NCBI RefSeq assembly: GCF_963675165.1
Contig: NC_087392.1
Span: 1,689,001-1,753,000, forward strand
Direction of reading: 5' to 3'
DNA length: 64,000 nucleotides
From: Halichondria panicea
Taxonomy: Eukaryota; Porifera; Demospongiae; Suberitida; Halichondriidae
Below, one piece after another: positions 55,934-64,000 of the stretch. The position numbers were made by a program, and so were the translations under genes. The notes beneath the pieces are model-generated. The model did not search any database and was not told the DNA's origin. It saw nothing but the letters and a program-made list of their open reading frames with translations. Numbering within the stretch: the first letter of the stretch is position 1; every line of letters starts with the position of its first letter.

Positions 55934-58261
55934 CTAATCGCTACTAGAAGACAATTTTTGAATAAATTGATTTGGTCTGATCGAAGAATTAGTTCCAAAA
56001 TGGTCAACAGTTGGAAATTGAATATGCAGGAGTCTACTTCTTGTGACATCGATCATAAACTTCCAATAGGCTTCTCGAACGTGATGACCCTCAAAGAACA
56101 CCTGAGAAGGTGTATAGGCATACAACTTAATAAGTGATTGCAAGTATTACAATGAACATGTTTTAGGGCGCATGGGTGCAAATATCGTCTTAAGGGTTTG
56201 AAATGTTCAGGTGGGTACTTACCGAATGAAAAACAACAGCTGTAGAGAATGCATAGAGCAGTGCATCGCCATAGTACCATGATTTGACATAACCCTTCTT
56301 TACTGCCATGAAGTAAACTATCTGTAACAAATGGATACAAGACAAGATGAACATAATGGAGAAAAGTGGCTATATACTTTTTACCTCCATTGCTTTCCAG
56401 CCAGCATACAGTGAAAGGGCAGAACTGCGCACAAATATCATTGATAGACCAGCAATAAGACCTATTAGTAAGCAACAGGGAAACTGTTTAAGTTATTACG
56501 TTCACTAGATTGGCCTACCGGAGATTATCATTCTTAAGTTCCGAGGGACAGCAAACAATATCATCAGCCAGTTAGACAGCTACATAAGAAGAATAAACGG
56601 ACTGTTAAGTAATATTGGGGGGGGGGGGGGGGGGGGAGTCTAACATTTCTAGCGATGATCACGAGCTAATTATTTCACCTTAAACCAAGTGACAAATGAA
56701 GCCAAAAAGAGACCAAACTTGACACTGCGCTTGTTACCGAGCCAGTCCTTGATACTTGCTACACACAACGGTGACAATAAACAAACACACACACACACAC
56801 ACACGTACAGTTCGCTCACCAGTCTTGTTCTTGATCTTCTTCCAGTAAGAGAGCAAAGAGAGAAGTGACTGAACAAGGTAGCCACAGAAGAAGCCCCACG
56901 CACCACCCTGTAGGGGGTCATTACCTGGGTCAACCACAGAAGTCCTAGCTTACCACTACTTACTTACCCACACTAAATTGGTGACGATAGGGTTGCAACT
57001 GCGTGTGTGTGGGGGGGTATTAAAAATACATTTGCCAATAATTTAAAGATAATTTAAAGGACTTACATGTTTATTGGACATTCAACAGGGGGGCGGAAGA
57101 GACCACTGTATGTGTGCATTGCCAAGCGTATTGTAAAAGCGTTTTCACACATAAAGTGTGATATTCTGACCTCAGCAATGAGCCCACTCCATCCTGTGAA
57201 GAGCTCCTGTTTGTCCTGAGTGAGCAGAGGAGAGGGATGAGTTCCAATACTCACTCACTTATACAACGTACCCTTGTCTATGCAGGAGAACAGCTGAGGC
57301 CAGGGAGAAGATCAGTACCTGTATAATGAAGTATTGAACATACATCATGACCTCAAAGGCAAAAGAGGTTCAGGATAAAAAGAAGAATAAATAGTTGACA
57401 CACACCTCTCCAAATGGGAGACTCTTGATCAATCCTTTTGACTTGAGTACAGAGTGCACTATCTCTATTGACTGAGGGGAGTTGATGGAATGAATGAGAC
57501 TGAGTCAATAAAATGGTAGTACTCACCAGACAGGAGACGTAGCCAGCTAGTAGAGCACGTCTGTGTGGAGAATGGTAGGCATGTATTGTTGAGAATACAC
57601 ACAATCAAATCACTGACCTGCTTTTTCTCTCGACCATAATGGCACAGAGAGAGGCTAGGAATGCTGGGAGGAAAGCGGATGAGTAGAAGTAGAACCGACC
57701 AAATAGACGCCTGGAGCCAATGCACATTTAAATTTAAACACAGCTGCTTGTTGAGCAGTCTTAATAATCTATCACTACACAGAAGTACTTCACCTTACAG
57801 CACAGAGGAAGGCCACAAACCCTCCACCATTGATGGAGAGGAAGACAGCTGATCGGAGCACATTGGGCAGTAGACTCAATAGCACCCATCGCAGATCACC
57901 CAGGCGTCTCACATTGGAGAGCTGCATAGAAAAGTGGAGAAAATTCTAATACTTATCCCACCACCTCAACATTTTATTAGATTGTCTCCGATTTGTAGCT
58001 AGCTAAGGATTACGAGTAGAAGGGGTTATATATATATACAGTCAATGAACTCTTGATAACAGTAAACAATTCACACCTCATGCGCATGCAAGGTGGTCTC
58101 ACCAAGTAGAGGGGAAGGTATATCTTGATTGCCCCTAGAAATACAAACAGGAGAATTTCACAGGAGCAGTAGATGCAAGAGGGATTCCAGGTGTGACCCA
58201 CCTCATGGCAGCTGCCTGTCAGATAGAGCCATTGAGAGGGTCGAGAGACAGACATACCCAT
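55934..58261 (-). CDS. TMEM135: TMEM135-like multi-pass membrane protein, copy B
   Basis: Paralogue of the neighbouring gene with the same exon order. The start reads MGMSVSRPSQWLYLTGSCHE then VGHTWNPSCIYCSCEI and IKIYLPLYLV; later exons give SAVFLSINGGGFVAFLCAVR, FLASLCAIMVERKSR, WSGLIAEVRISH, PLQGGAWGFFCGYLVQSLL, AGLIAGLSMIF-like sequence near 56440 and REAYWKFMIDVTRSRLL, ending IQKLSSSSD. In several places it matches copy A nearly residue for residue (SRPSQWLY, GHTWxPSC), so the pair arose by tandem duplication, but introns have diverged completely. It is divergent from Frizzled with 213 bp between starts. A second in-frame ATG two codons on is also possible as start. Confidence 0.8.
56617..56637. 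repeat. Homopolymeric G tract of about 20 bp
   Basis: Uninterrupted run of about 20 G in a TMEM135 copy B intron (poly-C in the transcript), roughly 40 nt upstream of an acceptor. Confidence 0.85.
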
Positions 58262-58474
58262 GATCACTATCTGTAGCTGTCGCTATCTGTTGTGCCTAAC
58301 AGCCACTATTGGGTAAAGGATCAACAAAACAATAAACACAATAATTATTATTGTTGGGCGTAATGATATTCATACCATGCAAATTGTATCTTGCATGCTC
58401 CAGCTCACACATGTTAGTTCATTTCCCTGTGGACACTAGAAAAGTTAAGAGTTGTTTACTGGATCCGCAAGACA

Positions 58475-60319
58475 ATGAAGCTGCTATCTATGTTCTTGCT
58501 CCTTCTGTTTGTGGGTCGCTCCCTCTCTCAAATTTTGTCTCCTGATGTCTGCAACGGGAGACAAGCCGAGTAAGTCTTTCTCTAGTCCCATCAACCTATT
58601 AAAACTTCCATGCTTGTGGTGAGATTGATGCTTGCTACTACTGTTTCTTGTGTCTGTCTGTGTGTTTCAGTATGACTTTTATGTGTATATTTTCTCCAGC
58701 CCCTCTCCTACATGTGTGAACAGTGTCTTCCAGTGCCAACGGTACTATCCCACTTCCTTCTATCCCAACAACATTACTGCCAGCCAGGAAGAGGCAACTA
58801 ATGGCATTCAGTTCTACAACGCACTGGTCAGCCTACGATGTTCAGAACTCTCTGAGCTACTGGTGTGTCTGGCCTTATCTCCAGAGTGTACTGACAGTGG
58901 CCATCGAATGCCTTGTGTCGATTTGTGCAATGCAGTTGAAGGTGCCTGCCAAGATGACTTACAAATAACCGGTCTTAACAACAACGATGTAGGATGCTTA
59001 CTCAATTGTGGCCGGTGCGTATTAGAAGCAATCCACACATTTTAGTGTTGACATTTTGTACAAGTTGTGACTCTTGTTTTTCCCACCACAGGTATCCCAC
59101 CACTAATTGTGTTGGGCTGGATGATTCGTTAGTAACTGAAATTGTTGGCTACACTGTACCACCAACACCTCCACAGATTACTGATCCACTCACCACTCTC
59201 TCAATTAATCGTGGAAATTTTTCCGAATGTCCTGCTGAGAAGTTCTTTACCGATTCAGCAAAAAACTTTGCCCTCGGTTGGTTAGTATTTTGGTCTCTTG
59301 TTTGTTTTCTCTCCACCACTCTCACCTTGGCAACCTTCCTTATTGACACTTCGCGATTTCCGTACCCATGGAGACCTGTTGTCTATCTTGCACTCTGCTT
59401 TAATCTCCACTCTCTCACACACTTCCTGTCAATGATAATCGGACGCAACACTGTCACTTGCCCTGGAGGGGAGTTTGTACAAACCTCTATCACCTGGACC
59501 TGGGGCCACACTCCATGCATTCTTGTGTTTGGACTCCTTTATTTCACGATGATGGCAGCGTTCCTCTGGTGGCTTATCCTCTCCTTCAGCTGGTTCCTTG
59601 CGTCTGCCGTCTCTTGGAGTAGCGAAGCTGTAGCCCATTTGGCTCCATTCTACCACGTAATAGCCTGGGTACTGCCACTACTATTGACTATAGTGCTAGT
59701 GGCTACAAGGGTCGTGGGTGCGGACGAACTCACTGGAATTTGCTTTATCGTAAGAGACGCTAGTAACATGTCCTTCCTGGCTCTATTGCTGGGCGTGATT
59801 GTCCCTCTCGTGGTTTGCCTACTAACTGGAAGTGTGTTCTTGACTATCGGGTTTATTAGTATCCTAAAGATACGGACTGTAATGAAAAGTAAGGGCAAGT
59901 CTGCTGAGAGTTCCATTCTAGAAAAACTGGTCGTGAGAATTGGAGTATTTGTTGTCGTTTTCATCCTTCCTGCCTGTATTGTGATTGGCTGTTTTGTGTA
60001 CGAGCTTGTTTCACAACCTTACTGGACTCCCATAGACGAGACATGTACTGACTGTGTGAGAGCAAACCCTGCCGTGTTTATGGTCCGATTTTTGATGTTC
60101 CTAATGACCGGAATTCTCACCGGAGTGTGGATATGGTCGAAAAAAACTGTCAGCTCATGGAAAATGTGTCCTCAGAAATTCATAGCTTGTTGCAAGATGC
60201 CCCAAGACGAAGAAACACCAAATGCAATAAATGCCTATACGAACGAAGGCAACGTCTATTGTGGTGGGGATATGTCTGGTGTGGATACATACCTAGGGGA
60301 AGAAATCGACAAACTATAA
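58475..60319 (+). CDS. FZD: Frizzled-family Wnt receptor
   Basis: Three exons. Start MKLLSMFLLLLFVGRSLSQI is a signal peptide. Residues about 27-150 form the Cys-rich domain (DVCNG, PTCVNSVFQCQRYYP, SLRCSELSELLVCLALSPEC, MPCVDLCNAVEGAC). The large third exon has seven membrane helices: FALGWLVFWSLVCFLSTTLT, FPYPWRPVVYLALCFNLHSL, the WTWGHTPCILVFGLLYFTMM region, and on to FLMFLMTGILTGVWIWSKKT. The Dishevelled-binding KTxxxW motif is intact as KTVSSW directly after helix 7. The C-tail of about 50 residues ends GEEIDKL, which is not the usual PDZ ligand. Wnt binding through the CRD and beta-catenin or planar-polarity signalling are expected from the family. The family member cannot be assigned. 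Confidence 0.93.
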
Positions 60320-60551
60320 ACTAAAGAATCAACTAGCAATCACTGCACAATTTAACTTATTTTCCCACTACATGTCCATTGCAATAACTGTGTACTATAA
60401 CTATGCTCTAATGTCAACCACAGTCTTCTTTGTAGTACAGCTTGGGTTAACATCAAAGCAACCAAATTCTTTGAAGTTAGTTGAAGTAACATAAACAGAG
60501 ATACCACAATCATGTAACTATGATAACAGTTTTTTAAACAAGTTGACATCA

Positions 60552-63500
60552 TTAATTTCTTTTGTGTCTCTTCCTTGCAAGTTCAGTGACCTCTCCAAAC
60601 ACATCCTGTCCACTTCTAGCCAGCTGCTCTCTGAGGTAATTCAGGCCAGCCAGGTTCACACCAAACAATTCCTGGAGGAGTAGACACAAAATATGATTAA
60701 AGGAATACATTACCAGTTTACGTACAGAAAGTGATAACATTAAAATATAGGTACTGTACCTGCTATCAATAACTTAAATTCCTGTTACACATAGGTAACT
60801 CTGCACCAGGATGTAAGGTAAGCTTTGATGTAGTCATGTTGAGAGTGGTCAATTGTGAGTCATGTATAAAAATTACCTACCAATTAGGCTAATTACATGT
60901 ATGTAATTACAGTCTGTACAGACCACAAAGCCACCAAGATGGTGATGTAATTATGTGCAACATACACGTACCTTGTGTTGCAGGACTGCAGAATGAGTGT
61001 GTTTTTGCAACTCTGTCATTAGGGGTTGGAGGTCACGAGTGCTGACCAGCTGGTTGTGATGTACCCTCATGACAAACAGGAGACAGCGACAAGTCAACTC
61101 CACCTCCCATCGGCCCTGTGGATACAGTCAATGGTAATACACGCACACCTACTAGGCCAGGGGGGGTCTTTATGTAGTCAAGGGTGATACACACACACCT
61201 ACTAGCTAGGCCAGGGGGGGTCTTTATGTAGTCAAGGGTAATACACACACACCTACTAGGCCAGGGGGGTTTTTATGCAGTCAAGGGTAATACACGCACA
61301 CCTACTAGGCCAGGGGGTGTTTTTATGCAGTCAAGGGTAATACACACACACCTACTAGGCCTAGGCCAGGGGGGGTCTTTATGTAGTCAAGGGTAATACA
61401 CACACACCTACTAGGCCTAGGCCAGGGGGGGTCTTTATGTAGTCAAGGGTAATACACACACACCTACGTATACTAGGCCTAGGCCAGGGGGGGTCTTTAT
61501 GCAGTCAAGGGTAATACACACACACCTACGTATACTAGGCCTAGGCCAGGGGGGGTCTTTATGTAGTCAAGGGCAATACACACACACCTACGTATACTAG
61601 GCCTAGGCCAGGGGGGGTCTTTATGTAGTCAAGGGTAATACACACACACCTACTAGGCCTAGGCCAGGGGGGGTCTTTATGTAGTCAAGGGCAATACACA
61701 CCCTATAGGCTAGGGGGTGGGGGTTTTTATGCAGTCTCACTCACTTGTAGCCAGAGGGTGCACAGTTGTAGTAGGAGGACTGCTTGGTGGAAGGGTAGGA
61801 CAAGCAAGCTCTCTTCCAGCTCACTGTGAGGGATCAACAACTGCTACTCAATACATATAAACACACACAGATTATGCTCACCTTGATCGAATGCTTTTGA
61901 GGGTGTTAAGTGCGTAGCGCTCAGCCTGTGAAAAGAACAACAATACTATCGTATTGGCAATGATTCACTCACCTTAATGTTACCCATGGCTACCAGGATG
62001 GGGTGGGCAGATGGTAGAGGGGGCTGCATGAGGGGTTTAAGTAATACTTGTAATTGACAGAGTCAGGCAATTAAAGGTCACCTGCTTTGAGCCCCCCTCA
62101 CTGAGTTTCCGATGTTCCTCCCAGGTGGCTCTATCCTCTTGCCAGATAGACAATGCCTCCATCAGTCTGTCTGCCTGTATGTGTGCGTGTGTGAGTGGAA
62201 GAAATTATAGACAATGCCTCCATCAGACTGTCTGTCTGTATGTGTGTGTGTGTGAGTGGAGGGGATTATAGACAATGGTAATTTTCTATGACATAATCTA
62301 ATTGACTGTTTGTAAACTGTAATTGCAGGATAGTTACTTAGCAATTTACTATAATAGGTAGGGTGAAAACATCAGTCACTTATAGCAGACTCACTGAGCT
62401 GAGGGTGTCCTTTGATCTTGTTGATGGCAGCACAGCCTCCTCATCTTTCTCTCCAGGCACCTGCAAAGGGGTGATTGATTACCAGCAAACGAGAAGGGGC
62501 ATCCCCACTCTCACCACTCTCTCCAGCCCATCCCCTCCTGCCAGCTGATCCAGAACCTTCTCACGCTCCTACCAAAAAATAAGCTCTTACATGACGGACG
62601 ATGTATATTCCGCAATTCAACTCACAATTTCTCGCTGCTCAGACAGTACGAGTGGCTCGTGTGTGCGCTCCCACACCCTCATCGAGTGGTCATGTGATCC
62701 GGACACCTGGAACGGACATTCCACTGAGTGCTTGAGTGTTTGTGTGCATATAGAGTATACGTACCACTAATCCACCATTGCTGCTCACTGCCAGACACCA
62801 GACCTCAGCACAGTGGCCCTGGAGTGGTAGAGAAAAGCAGACAGACATCATAATATTATACTAAAATTCTGTAGCTATTGCTATGCTTATCAATTCAATA
62901 GTCAACTTTTAGGGAAGACAGAAGAAGCAATTACCTCGAGAGTTTGTATATGCTCAAAGTTGTCGGCGTCCCATCTCTTCACCAGACCATCCTTTCCAGC
63001 GGAGATCATCTGATGAGTCCCAGGGACAAACGAGATGGACGAGACACTTTGATCATGAGCAAACAGAGACTTGTGGCAATCTCCAAAATCCAAACCCCAG
63101 ATACGAATGTTTTTGTCAGCAGAACAGCTGGCCAGTAAAGTATTGTCCTGTGGGAAGAGGTCAACACTACCAGTTCTCACACCACTAATTATAATTATCT
63201 GACTGTTAATTTTTACTACATTCAAAGTCGGATTATAGTCAGAGGAGGTCTGACATGCGTGCACGAATCACTACAAGTTCAGTGCATTGTGTGATTCGTG
63301 CACGCATGTCGGACCTCCTCTGGGTTATAGTTAAGGACTCACCGAGGATATGTCCATGGAGAGAACTGGAAGCTTGTGTCCATACATGGAGAGGAAAAAC
63401 TGCACGTACCAAACAACAGTCAATATACTGATCAATTGGATACAAATAGGAGGTAATAAAGATGAAACGACTGGATAATTGCTAGTAACCAAGGAACCAG

Positions 63501-64000
63501 GTAACTAGCTACTACAGGTGTCACACCAGTCACTTCACCTTGAGAGAGTCAGTAAAGAAGAGCTTGATCGTTGAGTCGAGGAGGGCCACTGCCAAGAGAC
63601 GGCCATCGGGGGAGAAAAGCACACTCAGCACATCTTCAGACATCTTTAGTGTTCGCACATGAGATAGTGACAATCTGTACAAAATAGAGAGTGGCTCTTG
63701 GTTCACAAGAGGACTTCCTCAATGCGAATGCAACAGTTTATACAATGCATAAACACGAGCACACACATTATTTGCATTTTTTGCATTTTGGGTTTTGCTT
63801 TACTTTTGGTTGTCTAGCTCAAAATCCCAGAATTTGACAGTCTGGTCAGCTGACCCAGTAACCACTCCCCTCTTGTCAGGGGAGAGGACGAGAGACCACA
63901 CTGCACCAGAGTGGGCAGTCTGTAGGTCCACCAGGAGCGATGCAGAGGACAGGTCAAATACCTGTACTGAACCACCCTACAGGGATACAATGGAGAGAAT
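60552..64000 (-). CDS. WDR3: WDR3/UTP12 small-subunit processome protein (N-terminus beyond window)
   Basis: Minus-strand gene running off the right edge, so its N-terminal half is missing. Visible WD40 blades include GAVWSLVLSPDKRGVVTGSA, DVLSVLFSPDGRLLAVALLD, LASCSADKNIRIWGLDFGD, SISFVPGTHQMISAGKDGLV and VSGSHDHSMRVWERT. After them comes the Utp12 C-terminal domain: DRLMEALSIWQEDRATWEEH, IRSSELEESLLVLPF, VELTCRCLLFVMRVHHNQLV, and the end GVNLAGLNYLREQLARS...RKRHKRN. IRSSELEESLLVLPF and FGVNLAGLxYL are diagnostic for WDR3, a U3 snoRNP component needed for 18S rRNA maturation in the nucleolus. Introns hold a minisatellite, a 61-bp duplication at an acceptor, and a palindromic MITE. It converges on Frizzled with 232 bp between stops. 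Confidence 0.9.
61125..61735. repeat. Minisatellite of about 50-62 bp units in a WDR3 intron
   Basis: About eleven copies of a unit reading tactaggcctaggccagggg + ggtctttatgtagtcaaggg + taatacacacacacc. Unit length varies because some copies carry one ctaggc and others two, and four carry an extra cctacgtatac form. The last copy (about 61700) is degraded. Confidence 0.95.
62148..62278. repeat. 61-bp tandem duplication covering a WDR3 acceptor
   Basis: Copies at 62148-62208 and 62209-62269, followed by nine further bases of the unit. Read on the minus strand, each has a CA-rich tract, acag, then ctgatggaggcattgtct, the first codons of the RLMEALSIW exon. Only the downstream copy continues into the exon. 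Confidence 0.95.
63241..63321. mobile_element. Palindromic MITE/hairpin, agaggaggtc family
   Basis: Arms 63241-63271 and 63291-63321 are 31 bp with one mismatch, separated by a 19-nt loop. Ends match those of the element at 45903-46020. The sequence ttatag occurs on both flanks and may be a target-site duplication. Confidence 0.85.

Noticed and set aside
1-64000. tRNA or rRNA genes, bacterial contamination
   Set aside because: No cloverleaf or rRNA-like conserved segment was recognised, and spliced genes extend over the whole window.

Overview
This window is eukaryotic nuclear DNA from an animal. Almost every gene is split by short GT-AG introns, and the gene set is metazoan: Frizzled, a TIAM-type Rac GEF, RACK1, HDAC8, taxilin, SYAP1, TFG, PCNP and a cyclic-nucleotide-gated channel. 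About 20 protein genes sit in 64 kb, most intergenic gaps are 50-260 bp, and small palindromic MITE-like elements and minisatellites lie in introns. This density, together with an element whose termini read TACCGTATAG, suggests a compact non-bilaterian genome, most likely a demosponge. The organism assignment is an inference.

Layout. 0-9.5 kb: 3' half of a TIAM/Still-life-like RhoGEF (+), SPATA4 (-), GH99 endo-alpha-mannosidase MANEA (+), TFG (-), mitochondrial pyruvate carrier subunit MPC2 (+). 9.7-17 kb: a CNGB-like channel (+) whose 2.6-kb intron contains a separate unrecognised gene on the same strand. 17.3-24 kb: a SAM-domain adaptor-like gene (-). 24.2-25.4 kb: PCNP (+). 25.5-34.7 kb: the giant DOP1/Dopey gene (-). 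34.9-35.6 kb: MPC1 (-), the partner of MPC2. 35.9-40.8 kb: a TPR protein that resembles FANCG (+), then mitochondrial ribosomal protein uS9m (+). 41-51.3 kb: PAXBP1/GCFC (-), HDAC8 (+), RACK1 (-), SYAP1 (-). 51.4-53.5 kb: taxilin (+). 53.5-58.3 kb: two tandem TMEM135 paralogues (-). 58.5-60.3 kb: a Frizzled receptor (+). 60.5 kb to the end: WDR3/UTP12 (-), truncated by the window.

Most genes alternate in strand, so the window is a chain of divergent pairs with 150-260 bp between start codons and convergent pairs with 50-260 bp between stop codons. Shared promoters are therefore likely. There is no operon-style functional grouping, although both subunits of the mitochondrial pyruvate carrier are present, about 26 kb apart.

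The observations most worth following are: a 4-nt microexon needed to keep MPC1 in frame; an aberrant pore filter in the CNG-like channel; an orphan gene nested in that channel's intron; a probable FANCG outside vertebrates; three small tandem duplications that each carry a 3' splice site; and a duplicated exon adding YxEP motifs in the SAM-domain gene. Exon boundaries were read by eye from splice consensus and reading-frame continuity, so internal exon limits may be off in places. Gene spans run from start codon to stop codon and include introns.
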